Source: Sneathiella sp. (lineage in GTDB: Bacteria > Pseudomonadota > Alphaproteobacteria > Sneathiellales > Sneathiellaceae). Taken from it: DNA of 64,000 nt. Position numbers and translations under genes: made by a program. The DNA is taken from NCBI RefSeq assembly GCF_002694385.1, contig NZ_NZMB01000005.1, positions 367,739-431,738 of the forward strand, in the 5' to 3' direction. The notes under the pieces were generated by a model that was not told the origin of the DNA, did not search any database, and was given only the letters and a program-made list of their open reading frames with translations. Position 1 is the first letter of the stretch. Each line of letters opens with the position of its first letter. This document shows, in pieces, positions 1 to 9,705 of the stretch.

Positions 1-324
1 GCGGTGCGCGCCGATGCGGCGCTGAACCGGCTGGAGGTGGACAAGCGCGGACTGGACGCCATGGACCGGCGTTATCTTTCAAGGATAGCGGAGGATTTTG
101 GCGGCGGCCCGGTTGGGGTCGAAACCCTGTCCGCGGCCCTGTCCGAGCCGCGCGACGCCATCGAGGATATTATCGAGCCCTATCTGATCCAGCAGGGCTT
201 TCTGCAACGCACGCCGCGCGGGCGGATGCTGACGCGGGCCGCGTTCGATCATCTGGGGCTCGCCTTTCCAAAGGTGCTGCGCGAACAGCTTTCCCTGATC
301 GAGGATGAGGGGCAGGATGAGTGA
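1..324 (+). CDS. ruvB: Holliday junction branch migration helicase RuvB, C-terminal part (5' end outside window)
   Basis: The open frame enters from the left edge and ends at TGA 322-324, leaving about 107 residues. They match the RuvB C-terminal winged-helix DNA-binding domain: a '[16 protein letters not shown]' segment, then '[24 protein letters not shown]' typical of the DNA-contacting wing, then a short tail. In the full protein this domain follows the AAA+ ATPase that drives branch migration with RuvA at Holliday junctions. The ATPase part lies upstream and is not visible. The stop overlaps the ybgC start by 8 bp, and ruvB directly before the tol genes is a common alphaproteobacterial order. 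Confidence 0.93.
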   Translation, partial: AVRADAALNRLEVDKRGLDAMDRRYLSRIAEDFGGGPVGVETLSAALSEPRDAIEDIIEPYLIQQGFLQRTPRGRMLTRAAFDHLGLAFPKVLREQLSLIEDEGQDE

Positions 325-805
325 GGCAAGAATGCTCGGCCGGTTCGAGCGGGAAGAGGCAGGCGTGCGCCATATCTTCCCCCTTTCCGTTTACTGGGAG
401 GATACGGACGCGGGCGGCATTGTCTATTACGCCAATTATCTCAAATTCATCGAGCGGGCCCGCACCGACATGCTGCGCGGTCTTGGCATCAACCAGCAAC
501 GGATGATGACGGAAGAAGGTGCGAATTTTGTTGTCCGCGCCTGTGAAATCGAGTATCTGCGCCCCGCCATCATGGAAGACGAGCTGGAAATTATCACCCG
601 TGTCACCGATTTGCGCGGGGCGTCCTTGCGTATGGCGCAGGATATTTGCCGCGATGGGGTGCGACTGGTGGAAACAAAGGTGCGAATTGCCTGTCTGGAT
701 GCGGATGGACGGCCACAGCGTCTTTCTTCTGCCATAAATGAAAAGTTTAATGCAATGATCGGGCAGGGGGCCTTGCCCGCGAAGACTGTAGCCGGGGAAG
801 AGTAA
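317..805 (+). CDS. ybgC: Tol-Pal system-associated acyl-CoA thioesterase YbgC
   Basis: A 162-residue hotdog-fold thioesterase. The catalytic loop is clear: '[18 protein letters not shown]' at about residues 27-44, with Asp31 in the place of the active-site Asp18 of E. coli YbgC. Family members hydrolyse short or medium acyl-CoA and are encoded with the Tol-Pal genes, although their exact role in that system is not settled. I chose ATG 317 (MSEARM), which overlaps the ruvB stop. The track start at 305 would add four residues, and ATG 332 is also possible. The TAA stop is followed immediately by the tolQ ATG, so the two are surely cotranscribed. Confidence 0.92.
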   Translation: MSEARMLGRFEREEAGVRHIFPLSVYWEDTDAGGIVYYANYLKFIERARTDMLRGLGINQQRMMTEEGANFVVRACEIEYLRPAIMEDELEIITRVTDLRGASLRMAQDICRDGVRLVETKVRIACLDADGRPQRLSSAINEKFNAMIGQGALPAKTVAGEE

Positions 806-1525
806 ATGGAAAATGATCAGATTGTCGCCACCCAGATGGGGGGCGGGGCTCACGATTTATCTATGGTTGGCCTGTTTGTTCAGGCCGACATTGTTGTGCA
901 GATTGTCATGATTGTGCTGGTGCTGGCGTCCTTCTGGAGTTGGGCGATCATCATTGACAAGATTATCCGTTATCGTCGGGTCAGCGCCGATGCGGATGAG
1001 TTTGAAAATGAATTCTGGTCCGGCGGCAATCTGGAGGATCTGTATCGCCGCGTGGGCACCAGCCCGGACAATCCGCTGGCCATGCTGTTCTCGGCCGCCA
1101 TGAAGGAATGGTCCCGCTCGACCGAGAAGGGCCTTGGCAAGCATACCCATACCGGATTGCAGGCGCGGATCCATCAGGTAATGCGCGTCACCATCGACCG
1201 CGAGGTGGAGCGGCTTGAGAAGTACCTCGGTTTCCTTGCAACGGTTGGCTCAACGGCCACGTTTCTGGGCCTGTTTGGCACGGTCTGGGGCATTATGAAC
1301 AGCTTCCAGTCCATTGCCGCCACGAAAGACACCAGCCTTGCCGTTGTCGCGCCGGGTATTGCCGAGGCGCTGTTTGCGACGGCACTCGGGCTCGTCGCCG
1401 CCATCCCGGCAGTAATCGCCTATAACAAATTCTCCAACGATCTGCAGCGGATTATTACCCGCCTTGAAGGATTTGCGGGGGAATTTTCGGCGATCCTGTC
1501 CCGCCAGCTTGATCTGAGTGACTGA
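806..1525 (+). CDS. tolQ: Tol-Pal inner-membrane proton channel subunit TolQ
   Basis: A 239-residue MotA/TolQ/ExbB-family protein. Three membrane segments are visible: about residues 28-52 ('IVMIVLVLASFWSWAIII'), 140-165 ('FLATVGSTATFLGLFGTVWG') and 186-210 ('ALFATALGLVAAIPAVIAY'), with a large cytoplasmic loop between the first two. The 'GLFGTVWGIMNSF' motif is diagnostic. With TolR, TolQ forms the stator that uses the proton gradient to energise TolA and help outer-membrane constriction at division. It starts directly after the ybgC stop and is followed two bases later by tolR. Confidence 0.96.
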   Translation: MENDQIVATQMGGGAHDLSMVGLFVQADIVVQIVMIVLVLASFWSWAIIIDKIIRYRRVSADADEFENEFWSGGNLEDLYRRVGTSPDNPLAMLFSAAMKEWSRSTEKGLGKHTHTGLQARIHQVMRVTIDREVERLEKYLGFLATVGSTATFLGLFGTVWGIMNSFQSIAATKDTSLAVVAPGIAEALFATALGLVAAIPAVIAYNKFSNDLQRIITRLEGFAGEFSAILSRQLDLSD

Positions 1526-1527
1526 TC

Positions 1528-2001
1528 ATGGACAGCAATCATTATAAAGCGTTCACGGGCAAGGGCCGCCGCCGTCGCCATACCCAGATGTCGGAAATCA
1601 ATGTGACGCCCTTTGTCGATGTGATGCTGGTGCTGCTGATCGTGTTCATGGTGACGGCGCCGCTGCTGACTGTGGGCGTCCCACTCGATCTGCCGACCAC
1701 GAAGGCGGAAACCGTACAGGGCAACGATGAACCCCTGGTCATCAGCGTCAATGCAGAAGGGCGGGTCTTCCTTGAGGATACGGAGGTACTGCTGGAGGAT
1801 CTGGTGCCGAAGCTGCGGGCGGTGACCGGCGCGAAGCAGGATCAGCGGATTTTTGTGCGGGGCGATACCAATGTGAATTATGGCCGTGTGCTGGCCGTGA
1901 TGGGGGAAATCCATGAGGGCGGCTTTAACCGCGTCGCCATGATATCCGCCGGACCGGGCCGGGCGCCTGCTTCCGGCAACAGCCAGAACAGTAACGAGTA
2001 A
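1528..2001 (+). CDS. tolR: Tol-Pal stator protein TolR (ExbD family)
   Basis: A 157-residue protein with a short basic N-terminus ('GKGRRRRHTQ'), one transmembrane helix ('VTPFVDVMLVLLIVFMVTAP', about residues 26-45) and a periplasmic domain. Asp31 within the helix matches the proton-carrying aspartate of TolR/ExbD (Asp23 in E. coli TolR). The protein partners TolQ in the ion channel and presumably binds peptidoglycan through its periplasmic part. The start is two bases after the tolQ stop, and tolA begins 18 bases downstream. Confidence 0.95.
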   Translation: MDSNHYKAFTGKGRRRRHTQMSEINVTPFVDVMLVLLIVFMVTAPLLTVGVPLDLPTTKAETVQGNDEPLVISVNAEGRVFLEDTEVLLEDLVPKLRAVTGAKQDQRIFVRGDTNVNYGRVLAVMGEIHEGGFNRVAMISAGPGRAPASGNSQNSNE

Positions 2002-2019
2002 CAAGAGGTTCTCCGACTG

Positions 2020-2976
2020 ATGAGAGTGCCAGCCCTAGCTTCGGCCGTTTTGCATATGTTGATCCTCGTGATCATGTATACGGGGCTGCCCTTGTTCACG
2101 GATCCGAAGGAGTTTGAGCCACCGGCCGTTATCAATGTCGAGATTGTTGATATAGCGGATATCACCAATCTGCCGAAACCGGCGCCGGAACCTAAAAAAG
2201 TGGAACCGGAAGTCAAGCCGGAAGCAAAGCCCGAACCCAAACCGGCGCCCAAGCCGGAACCGGCACCCGCCCCGACACCAGAGCCTGAACCCGCCCCGAA
2301 AGCGGAGCCGGAGCCCGCACCACAGCCGCAGCCCGAACCGGAGCCTGCCCCGAAGGCGGAGCCGGAACCGGCAGCCAAGGTTGAGCCGGAGCCTGCGCCC
2401 AAACCGGTGCCGAAGCCCGTTGTGAAACCGACGCCGAAGCCGGCACCGAAGGTGGAGCCGAAACCGGAACCCAAGCCGGAGCCCAAACCCAAACCGAAGG
2501 AAGAGCCGAAGAAACCTGCGTTCGATATGAACCAAATGAAGGCGCTGCTGGACAAGAAAAAGCAGGAGCAATCGCCGCAGACGAGCGAGCCATCCGACAT
2601 AAAAAAGCCCGATTCCGGTGAAAGGGTGCCGAATTCTTCAACCAAGGCGGCGGACGCCTCGCTGCCGATGACCATCAGCGAGCTGGATGCGCTCAAGCAG
2701 CAGGTGCAGAAATGCTGGAATGTGCCGACAGGCGCCGTCAATGCGGAAGACCTGGCGATTACGATCGAAGTGCGGTTGAACCAGGATGGAACCTTGATGG
2801 GACAGCCGCAAATTGTTAATCAGGGAAGATATAAAAGCGACTTCCACCGGATTGCGGCGGAAAGCGCAAAGCGGGCTGTTCTGCAATGCCAGCCCTACAA
2901 GCTGCCGCCGGAGAAATACGAACGCTGGCGTGAGATTACGATGAACTTCGACCCCAGGGAGATGTTTGGGCAATGA
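2020..2976 (+). CDS. tolA: Tol-Pal energy transducer TolA, with a proline-rich linker
   Basis: A 318-residue protein in three parts. An N-terminal membrane anchor lies at about residues 5-25 ('[20 protein letters not shown]'). A long Pro/Glu/Lys/Ala linker covers about residues 51-167. A C-terminal globular domain, about residues 225-318, contains '[11 protein letters not shown]' and '[10 protein letters not shown]', the two cysteines expected in TolA domain III. TolA spans the periplasm and couples TolQR to TolB and Pal. The linker is odd: E. coli TolA has an Ala/Lys/Glu helical domain II, whereas this one is rich in PxPEPK units as in TonB. The stop overlaps the tolB start (ATGA). Confidence 0.92.
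   Translation: MRVPALASAVLHMLILVIMYTGLPLFTDPKEFEPPAVINVEIVDIADITNLPKPAPEPKKVEPEVKPEAKPEPKPAPKPEPAPAPTPEPEPAPKAEPEPAPQPQPEPEPAPKAEPEPAAKVEPEPAPKPVPKPVVKPTPKPAPKVEPKPEPKPEPKPKPKEEPKKPAFDMNQMKALLDKKKQEQSPQTSEPSDIKKPDSGERVPNSSTKAADASLPMTISELDALKQQVQKCWNVPTGAVNAEDLAITIEVRLNQDGTLMGQPQIVNQGRYKSDFHRIAAESAKRAVLQCQPYKLPPEKYERWREITMNFDPREMFGQ
2170..2520 (+). repeat. Low-complexity Pro-Glu/Pro-Lys repeat inside tolA
   Basis: About 117 codons made almost only of Pro, Glu, Lys, Ala and Val, in degenerate PEPK, PAPK and PEPAP units. The reverse strand therefore encodes artificial Gly/Ser- or Arg/Leu-rich ORFs that appear in the ORF track (1878-2741 and 2035-2571 minus); these are shadows. Such a tract is expected to form an extended polyproline-type rod across the periplasm. 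Confidence 0.85.
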
Positions 2977-4331
2977 GGATGATGGAAATGCGTAAAGCCC
3001 GGTTTGGGGTGATGTTGATTGCGGCCTTTGCCGCGAGCCTGATAACGGCGTCGCTGGCGCGGGCCGAACTGGTGATTGATATTACCCAGGGCAATATCGA
3101 GCCGATGCCGATTGCCGTAACCGATTTCTTTGCCGATAACGAGGCGACGGACAAGATCGGTAAGCAGATGGCGGCCGTCATCCGCGCCGATCTGGAACGC
3201 TCGGGTCTATTCGCGCCCATTGATCCACGCGCCTATCTGCAGCAGCCGAAAGATTTGCAGGTCACGCCGGTCTTTGCAAACTGGCGTAAAATTGCGGCCC
3301 AGGCCCTGTCCACCGGTCTGGTGCGGGCGCTGGGTGACGGACAGATCAATGTGCAGTTCCGGCTCTGGGATGTCTTTGCCGAGCAGTATCTGACGGGTAT
3401 CCAATATACGACTCCGCCGTCCAACTGGCGCCTTACCGCGCATCTGATTGCCGACGAAATATATAAGCGACTGACGGGAGAACAGGGTTATTTCTCGACC
3501 CGGGTTGTCTATGTATCGGAAAGCGGGCCGGCGGACCGGCGCATCAAACGTCTCGCGGTTATGGACCAGGATGGGGAGAACCATCAGTTCCTGACATCCG
3601 GGAACGAACTGGTGCTGACACCGCGCTATTCACCGACCCAGCAGGTGCTGACCTATCTCTCTTACTTCAATAATCGGCCGCGGGTTTATCTCTATAATCT
3701 GGATACGGGGCAGCAGGAGATTCTGGGCGATTTCCCTGGAATGACTTTTGCGCCGCGCTTTTCTCCGTCCGGTAACCAAGTTGTGATGAGCATGGCACAG
3801 GACGGAAACTCGGAGATTTACGTCATGGATCTGCGGACGCGGGAGATCAAGCGCCTGACCAATCATCCGGGCATTGATACCGCGCCGTCCTTTTCACCGG
3901 ATGGGACGCAGATCACGTTCGAATCCGATCGGGGCGGGCGTCAACAGATTTATGTCATGGGTGCCGATGGCTCGAATGTTCAGCGGATCAGCTTTGGCAG
4001 CGGTAACTACGGTACGCCCGTTTGGTCTCCGCGGGGGGACCTTATTGCCTTTACGAAGCTGACGGGCGGCAAGTTTTCCATCGGGGTGATGCGCACCGAC
4101 GGATCACAGGAGCGCATCCTGACGGAGGGTTTTCACAATGAAGGGCCAACCTGGGCGCCAAATGGCCGCGTACTGATGTTTTTCCGCCAGATTCCGGGAA
4201 AAAATGATGGCCGGAGTGATAAAGTCCGCTTGTGGTCCATCGACCTTACAGGATATAACGAGCGGGAGGTTTTAACGCCGGGGGACGGATCGGATCCTGC
4301 GTGGTCGCCACCGTATAACTTGAATAGGTGA
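2973..4331 (+). CDS. tolB: Tol-Pal periplasmic beta-propeller protein TolB
   Basis: A 452-residue exported protein. The signal peptide ends near 'LITASLARA' (about residue 31). An N-terminal alpha/beta domain follows (about 35-175), then a C-terminal propeller of WD40-like PD40 blades; two clear blades are '[20 protein letters not shown]' and '[18 protein letters not shown]'. TolB shuttles between TolA and the lipoprotein Pal in the periplasm. The start codon overlaps the tolA stop; ATG 2982 inside the signal-peptide region is an alternative. Length is normal for the family. Confidence 0.96.
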   Translation: MRMMEMRKARFGVMLIAAFAASLITASLARAELVIDITQGNIEPMPIAVTDFFADNEATDKIGKQMAAVIRADLERSGLFAPIDPRAYLQQPKDLQVTPVFANWRKIAAQALSTGLVRALGDGQINVQFRLWDVFAEQYLTGIQYTTPPSNWRLTAHLIADEIYKRLTGEQGYFSTRVVYVSESGPADRRIKRLAVMDQDGENHQFLTSGNELVLTPRYSPTQQVLTYLSYFNNRPRVYLYNLDTGQQEILGDFPGMTFAPRFSPSGNQVVMSMAQDGNSEIYVMDLRTREIKRLTNHPGIDTAPSFSPDGTQITFESDRGGRQQIYVMGADGSNVQRISFGSGNYGTPVWSPRGDLIAFTKLTGGKFSIGVMRTDGSQERILTEGFHNEGPTWAPNGRVLMFFRQIPGKNDGRSDKVRLWSIDLTGYNEREVLTPGDGSDPAWSPPYNLNR

Positions 4332-4468
4332 GGCCAAACCTTTATAGTTCGGTCGATTATTATCAGTCGGGGATATATTATTTCGTTTTTCAGAGATGTC
4401 ACAGACGCCCTTGTCAGACGTTATGATACCCAAAGTTCAGAGATTCCAAAAGGATGGGAGTTAAGTAC

Positions 4469-5005
4469 ATGCGGTTCAATCTAGGCCTTAAGACCTTAAG
4501 TATTTTCGCGGCTCTGCTTCTTGTCGCAGCTTGCGAAACGGCACCAACAGAAACCGGCGACAGCTCGGGTGGGGGCGCAGCGACCCAGACCAGCGGATCG
4601 GGTTCCTCTTCTTCAACCACAACCGCAACGACGACCACGACGGTCCAGCCTGGCAGTCAGGAAGATCTGGTTCTCAATGTCGGTGATCGTGTCTTCTTCG
4701 GTTTCGATCAGTATGATCTGACGTCTGAAGCTCAGGCAACGCTGCAGCGGCAGGCCGCCTGGCTGAACGCCAATCCGGCAGTTACGCTTCAGATCGAAGG
4801 CCATTGTGACGAGCGCGGTACGCGGGAATACAACCTCGCCCTCGGTGATCGTCGGGCGACGGCCGTAAAGAACTATCTGGTGACCCTTGGCGTTTCTGCA
4901 GACCGTCTGTCGACGATCTCCTACGGCAAGGAACGTCCGGTAGCGCTCGGCCATAACGAAGCCGCCTGGAGCCAGAACAGACGTTCGGTTTCGATGGTAA
5001 ACTGA
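4469..5005 (+). CDS. pal: Peptidoglycan-associated lipoprotein Pal
   Basis: A 178-residue outer-membrane lipoprotein. The signal peptide ends in the lipobox 'LLVAAC', giving lipidated Cys22. A Ser/Thr/Gly-rich linker ('GSGSSSSTTTATTTTT') follows, then an OmpA-like peptidoglycan-binding domain with 'GHCDERGTREYNLALGDRRA'. I prefer ATG 4469 over the track start 4454 because GGATGGGAG lies about 8 bases before it and the shorter N-terminus is a typical lipoprotein signal. The 122-base gap after tolB may hold its own promoter, but I see no convincing boxes. Confidence 0.95.
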   Translation: MRFNLGLKTLSIFAALLLVAACETAPTETGDSSGGGAATQTSGSGSSSSTTTATTTTTVQPGSQEDLVLNVGDRVFFGFDQYDLTSEAQATLQRQAAWLNANPAVTLQIEGHCDERGTREYNLALGDRRATAVKNYLVTLGVSADRLSTISYGKERPVALGHNEAAWSQNRRSVSMVN

Positions 5006-5028
5006 TCAGAACTCATAAACCATCCGAG

Positions 5029-5072
5029 GCCCGTTGCCGCGCTAACTTGTTAGCTGCGACAGCGGGCTTTTT
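5029..5072 (+). terminator. Intrinsic terminator after pal
   Basis: The segment GCCCGTTGCCGC-GCTAACTTGTTAGC-TGCGACAGCGGGC folds into a long hairpin: the outer GCCCG/CGGGC and inner GCTAAC/GTTAGC arms pair, with a few mismatches between. TTTTT follows on the plus strand. It starts 24 bases after the pal stop and separates the tol-pal transcript from cpoB. Confidence 0.85.
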
Positions 5073-5192
5073 CGTTTGATAAATGTCAGGACGCGTTTTG
5101 TTGCGCGGGCCATTATCATAAAATTGCCAATATTTCGGGCAAAATTGGACTGTTGAATAACGACCGAAGGATCGGAGAAAGGGCGTACCGCA

Positions 5193-6281
5193 ATGATGTG
5201 GAATGTTTCGAATGGCGGTAAGGCTTGGGGCCGGATTCCGGCCGGAGCAGGATATATCACCGGCATGGCGCTGTTTGCCGTGATATTGCTCGGCAGCCCT
5301 GTCCTTTCGATGGCCCAGAGCAACAGCGAGGTCAGGGCGCTGGTGGATCGCATCAACCGTCTTGAAAAAGACCTGACGGATATGCAGCGGCAGATGTATG
5401 GCGGCGCATCGGCGCCGCGTCCGGCGCCATCAACGGGTGCGGCTACCCTGCCGTCCGGTTCCGGTTCGGGCAATATCAGCCCCGACGGTCTCAACCTTCT
5501 CATGCAGCGCATCAGCGCTCTGGAAGAAGAGCAGCGCAGCCTGACCGGCGCGCAGGAAGAAAATTCCCATAAGCTGAACCAGATCTCCACCCGTCTCGAC
5601 AAGCTGGTGAAGGATGTGGATTTCCGCCTTTCTGAAATAGAAAGCCGTCTTGCGACATCCGGCAGCGTTTCGGGCGCAGAGGGGTCGGCGATCGGCGGGG
5701 CGTCTGCCGGGGCCGGGACGGGCCCGACTATTATTGACGGTAGCAGCGGCCAATCCGCCTCGTCCGCACAAGGCAGCGGGACTCTTGGAACCCTGTCCAC
5801 AGGCAGCGGTACAGCCGGAACATCTGAGAGCGGGAACACGGCCTCTCTATCCGGTGACGCGACTACAGCTCCAGCCGCCGGGCAGCTTCCGAGCGGGTCG
5901 GCAATGGAGCAGTATAACTATGCCATCTCTCTCATCCGCGATGACCGTTATGCCGAGGCGGAAGTGGCGTTCAGTGATTTTCTCAAAAATCATAAGGAAA
6001 GCGAACTGGCCGGAAATGCGCAATACTGGCTGGGTGAAACCTTCTATGTGCGGGGCGATTATCCCAATGCCGCCTCCGCCTTTTTTGAAGGGTATCAGAA
6101 TTATCCCGACAGCTCCAAGGCGGCGGATAATCTTCTGAAACTGGCCATGAGCCTCGGGCGGATGGATCAGAAGGCGGAAGCCTGCGCGACCTTTGCCCAG
6201 ATGGACAAGCAGTTTGCCCAGGTTCCGGCGCGCCTGCGGCAGACGGCCGACCGCGAGAAACAGAAATACGGCTGTAGCTGA
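5193..6281 (+). CDS. cpoB: Cell division coordinator CpoB / YbgF, TPR protein
   Basis: A 362-residue exported protein. The signal peptide ends near 'GSPVLSMAQS' (about residue 42). A coiled-coil segment follows ('LVDRINRLEKDLTDMQRQMYG'), a second coiled coil lies at about residues 105-150, a Ser/Gly/Ala-rich linker at about 150-225, and C-terminal TPR-like repeats ('YNYAISLIRDDRYAEAEVAF', 'AQYWLGETFYVRGDYPNAAS'). In E. coli, CpoB links Tol-Pal with PBP1B during septation. The linker is long compared with the E. coli protein (about 260 residues). It follows pal after a terminator, so it probably has its own promoter in 5073-5192. Confidence 0.92.
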   Translation: MMWNVSNGGKAWGRIPAGAGYITGMALFAVILLGSPVLSMAQSNSEVRALVDRINRLEKDLTDMQRQMYGGASAPRPAPSTGAATLPSGSGSGNISPDGLNLLMQRISALEEEQRSLTGAQEENSHKLNQISTRLDKLVKDVDFRLSEIESRLATSGSVSGAEGSAIGGASAGAGTGPTIIDGSSGQSASSAQGSGTLGTLSTGSGTAGTSESGNTASLSGDATTAPAAGQLPSGSAMEQYNYAISLIRDDRYAEAEVAFSDFLKNHKESELAGNAQYWLGETFYVRGDYPNAASAFFEGYQNYPDSSKAADNLLKLAMSLGRMDQKAEACATFAQMDKQFAQVPARLRQTADREKQKYGCS

Positions 6282-6291
6282 CAGAAGGCCT

Positions 6292-7641
6292 GTGAAGTCC
6301 TCCCATAATGCCGATAAATTACTAAATGCCTTCGCGGCGGAGATGACAGCCCTGCTGCCATTGCCGCCTGCTCGCGTGGCGATTGCCGTTTCGGGCGGTT
6401 CGGACAGCATGGCCCTCGCGCTGCTCACACAAGAATGGGCAAGACGGGCGGGCGTTGCTCTGCTGGCTTTCAGTGTTGATCATGGCCTGCGGCCGGAAGC
6501 GGCCGCGGAGGCCCGACAAGTGCGGGATTGGCTCGCTATGGCCGGGATTGAAACCGTCATTCTGACATGGACCGGACCGCATCCGCAAAGCGGCGTGCAA
6601 CAGGCGGCGCGGGAGGCGCGCTATGCCTTGATGACGACGGAATGCCGTGCGCGCGGGATTTCCCATCTTTTGCTTGGCCATCAGCTTGAAGATCAGCTTG
6701 AAACCTTTCTGATGCGCCTTTCCAAAGGCAGCGGGCTGGAAGGCCTCGCCGCCATGGAACCGGCCCGCGAACGGAATGGGATCAAATTATTGCGTCCGCT
6801 GCTCGGCATACCGCGGGAGCAGCTGCGACAGTATCTTCAGCAATGCGGGCAAGACTGGATTGATGATCCGGGCAATGACAATCCCGGCTTTACCCGTACG
6901 CGGGTGGGGGGCATCCTTGCGGCGCTGCAGGCGCTGCCGGGGAGCGGGCAGGACAGCATTGCCCTTGCACTTGCCCGGTTACAGCGGGCCGATGACAGTC
7001 TTGAACAGCTTGCGGCGCAGTTTTTGTGGGCAGAGGCGGAGATTGACCCCTTCGGCGCCATTAAAATTGCGGATGCAGCGCTCTGTGCCCTGCCGGAGGA
7101 AATTGCGCTGCGTGCCCTGGCCGCCTCCTTGCGCGCGGTTGGCGGGGGCGCTCATATCCGTCTGGCGGCCGTCGAAGACCTTTATCAGCGGATGCAGGCA
7201 AGCGAAGCAGCCGGTGCGGCGATGAGTGCAACGCTCGGCGGTGCTTATGTGACGCGTAAAAATCATCACTGGTATTTCTGCCGTGAAACGGGGCGGCAGG
7301 GCCTGCCTGAAGTGCCGCTTCAAGATGGCGAAACAGGCTGGAGCTGGGATCAGCGGTTTTATATTCATGATCTGGCCCCGTCGCGAGAGCGTTCTGATAA
7401 TCTTACGCTGCGCGCGCTCGGCCCGGCGGGAGGGAGAGAGGCGGTTCGGCGCGCATTGCTGCCCGCCGAAGCGGCGATGACAGCGAAACAGCGCAACAGT
7501 CTGCCGGGAGTATGGCGGGGCGATCATCTGCTGGCCGTGCCGCTTCCGTCTCGATATATATCCGGCGAAACGTCTGGAAATCAGCGTTTTCGTCTCGATT
7601 TTCGGGCATTTTACTGGATACCCCGCGGGAATTCATGCTAA
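6292..7641 (+). CDS. tilS: tRNA(Ile)-lysidine synthase TilS
   Basis: An ATP-dependent enzyme that converts C34 of tRNA-Ile(CAU) to lysidine, making it read AUA instead of AUG. The N-type PP-loop signature 'SGGSDS' lies at residues 34-39 when counted from GTG 6292, and is followed by 'FSVDHGLRPEA' and 'LLGHQLEDQLETFLMRLSKGS', typical of TilS. At about 449 residues it is normal for the family. The track start at 6193 lies within cpoB and is unlikely. GTG 6292 (preceded by AGAAGG) is my choice, and ATG 6343 is an alternative. The last 150 residues are poorly conserved, as is common in this family. Confidence 0.93.
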   Translation: MKSSHNADKLLNAFAAEMTALLPLPPARVAIAVSGGSDSMALALLTQEWARRAGVALLAFSVDHGLRPEAAAEARQVRDWLAMAGIETVILTWTGPHPQSGVQQAAREARYALMTTECRARGISHLLLGHQLEDQLETFLMRLSKGSGLEGLAAMEPARERNGIKLLRPLLGIPREQLRQYLQQCGQDWIDDPGNDNPGFTRTRVGGILAALQALPGSGQDSIALALARLQRADDSLEQLAAQFLWAEAEIDPFGAIKIADAALCALPEEIALRALAASLRAVGGGAHIRLAAVEDLYQRMQASEAAGAAMSATLGGAYVTRKNHHWYFCRETGRQGLPEVPLQDGETGWSWDQRFYIHDLAPSRERSDNLTLRALGPAGGREAVRRALLPAEAAMTAKQRNSLPGVWRGDHLLAVPLPSRYISGETSGNQRFRLDFRAFYWIPRGNSC

Positions 7642-7770
7642 AGATGGCGTTAAAATTATTGCCCTATTGGAACTTGATGTTAACAGATTATATTTAGATG
7701 TAATCCAGTTCGGCATGCCAGCAAGCGGCGATCGGGCCCGATGGGTCCGCAATGTGAAGGAAACGAATAC

Positions 7771-9696
7771 GTGAATCTTTTCGGCAAAAATATTGTCCTT
7801 TGGGTAATCATTGCATTGCTCGTTGTGGCCCTTTTCAACATTTTCAATGATCCGTCCCCGCGTAATACGGGGATGTCAATGCCATATTCCACCTTCCTTG
7901 AGGAAGTGAAGAGCGGCCGGGTCAAGAATGTCACCATCCAGGGGCCGAATATCAAGGGCATGACCGATGACGGCCGGGCCTTTACGACATATGCGCCTGA
8001 AGACAGTACGCTGGTCAGCAACCTGACCGATCACGGTGTGGTCATTAACGCCGCGCCGCAGGAAGAAGGCAGCATGCTGATGGCGACGCTGCTGTCCTGG
8101 TTCCCGATGCTGCTGCTGATTGGCGTCTGGATTTTCTTCATGCGCCAGATGCAGGGCGGTGGCGGCAAGGCCATGGGCTTTGGCAAATCGAAAGCCAAGC
8201 TGCTGACGGAAAAACATGGCCGTGTCACATTTGAAGATGTCGCCGGTATTGAAGAGGCGAAGGAAGAGCTGGAAGAGGTTGTCGATTTCCTGAGAAATCC
8301 GCAGAAATACCAGCGCCTCGGCGGCAAGATTCCGAAAGGTGTGCTGCTGGTCGGCCCTCCCGGCACGGGTAAGACGTTGCTGGCCCGCTCTGTCGCGGGT
8401 GAAGCGAATGTGCCCTTTTTCACCATTTCCGGTTCTGACTTCGTTGAAATGTTTGTCGGTGTCGGCGCCAGCCGCGTCCGTGATATGTTCGAACAGGGCA
8501 AGAAGAATGCGCCCTGCATCATCTTCATCGACGAAATTGATGCGGTCGGCCGTCATCGCGGTGCCGGTCTCGGCGGCGGCAATGACGAGCGTGAACAGAC
8601 CCTCAACCAGATGCTGGTGGAGATGGACGGGTTTGAAACCAATGAAGGCGTGATCCTGCTGGCAGCGACCAACCGCCCGGATGTGCTGGACCCGGCGCTG
8701 CTGCGCCCCGGCCGTTTCGACCGTCAGGTGGTGGTCCCGAACCCGGATATCATTGGCCGCGAAAAAATCCTGAAAGTGCATATGCGCAAAGTTCCGCTGG
8801 CGCAGGATGTGGACGCCCGCACCATCGCGCGCGGCACGCCCGGCTTCTCCGGTGCGGACCTTGCGAACCTCGTGAATGAGGCGGCGCTGCTGGCGGCGCG
8901 CAAATCCCGCCGTCTGGTGACCCATCAGGAGTTCGAGGAAGCGAAAGACAAGGTCATGATGGGCTCGGAACGGCGCTCCATGGTCATGTCGGAGGAAGAG
9001 AAAAAGCTCACTGCTTATCATGAAGGCGGCCATGCGCTGGTCGGCATGCATATGAAGGCGTCCGATCCGGTGCATAAGGCCACCATCATTCCGCGCGGCC
9101 GCGCCCTCGGCATGGTCATGCGCCTGCCGGAGAAGGACAGCTATTCCCTGCGCCGGGATCAGTGCCTCGCCCATCTCGCCGTCGCCATGGGCGGCCGTGT
9201 GGCGGAAGAGATGATCTTTGGTCATGATGCGGTCACGACGGGCGCCTCCGGTGATATCAAGATGGCGACCGATATGGCCCGCCGTATGGTTACCGAATGG
9301 GGCCTTTCCGACAAGCTGGGGCCGCTCATGTATGGCGCCAATCAGGAAGAGGTTTTCCTCGGCCATTCGGTTGCGCAACAGAAGAATATGTCGGACTCCA
9401 CCGCGCAGCTCATTGATCAGGAAGTGCGCCGTTTCGTCGAGGAAGGCGAAGCGACCGCCCGCAAGATCCTCAATGATCATGTGGAGCAGCTTCACCGCAT
9501 CGCCAAAGGGCTTCTGGAATATGAGACGCTCAGTGGGGAAGAGATCAAGATCCTGATGGAAGGCGGCGACATCAACCGTCCGGAAGATATTGATCGGCCG
9601 GTTGACAAGGGGCCAAGCTCCGCGGTGCCGGAAGCGGACGGGCACAAGAAGCCCGGCGGTCCCGGACTGGAACCGGAACCGCAGCCCGGCGCGTAA
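7771..9696 (+). CDS. ftsH: ATP-dependent zinc metalloprotease FtsH
   Basis: A 641-residue membrane AAA+ protease that degrades membrane proteins and short-lived regulators such as RpoH in well-studied bacteria. Two membrane helices lie at about residues 6-24 ('[19 protein letters not shown]') and 108-128. Walker A 'GPPGTGKT' is at 195-202, Walker B '[11 protein letters not shown]' follows, and the zinc-protease motif HEGGH is at 417-421. I prefer GTG 7771 over the track ATG 7741: GAAGGA precedes it at good spacing, and the protein then begins '[11 protein letters not shown]' as family members do. The C-terminus is a charged, Pro/Gly-rich tail. Confidence 0.97.
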   Translation: MNLFGKNIVLWVIIALLVVALFNIFNDPSPRNTGMSMPYSTFLEEVKSGRVKNVTIQGPNIKGMTDDGRAFTTYAPEDSTLVSNLTDHGVVINAAPQEEGSMLMATLLSWFPMLLLIGVWIFFMRQMQGGGGKAMGFGKSKAKLLTEKHGRVTFEDVAGIEEAKEELEEVVDFLRNPQKYQRLGGKIPKGVLLVGPPGTGKTLLARSVAGEANVPFFTISGSDFVEMFVGVGASRVRDMFEQGKKNAPCIIFIDEIDAVGRHRGAGLGGGNDEREQTLNQMLVEMDGFETNEGVILLAATNRPDVLDPALLRPGRFDRQVVVPNPDIIGREKILKVHMRKVPLAQDVDARTIARGTPGFSGADLANLVNEAALLAARKSRRLVTHQEFEEAKDKVMMGSERRSMVMSEEEKKLTAYHEGGHALVGMHMKASDPVHKATIIPRGRALGMVMRLPEKDSYSLRRDQCLAHLAVAMGGRVAEEMIFGHDAVTTGASGDIKMATDMARRMVTEWGLSDKLGPLMYGANQEEVFLGHSVAQQKNMSDSTAQLIDQEVRRFVEEGEATARKILNDHVEQLHRIAKGLLEYETLSGEEIKILMEGGDINRPEDIDRPVDKGPSSAVPEADGHKKPGGPGLEPEPQPGA

Positions 9697-9705
9697 GGAC
9701 GCTTC

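Noticed and set aside
1878-2741. Gly/Ser/Ala-rich minus-strand ORF that looks like a repetitive secreted protein
   Set aside because: It is the antisense reading of the tolA Pro/Glu/Lys repeat.
6193-6291. Long upstream extension of tilS
   Set aside because: It overlaps the conserved TPR end of cpoB in another frame, and its translation (Arg-rich) has no family similarity; GTG 6292 is a better start.
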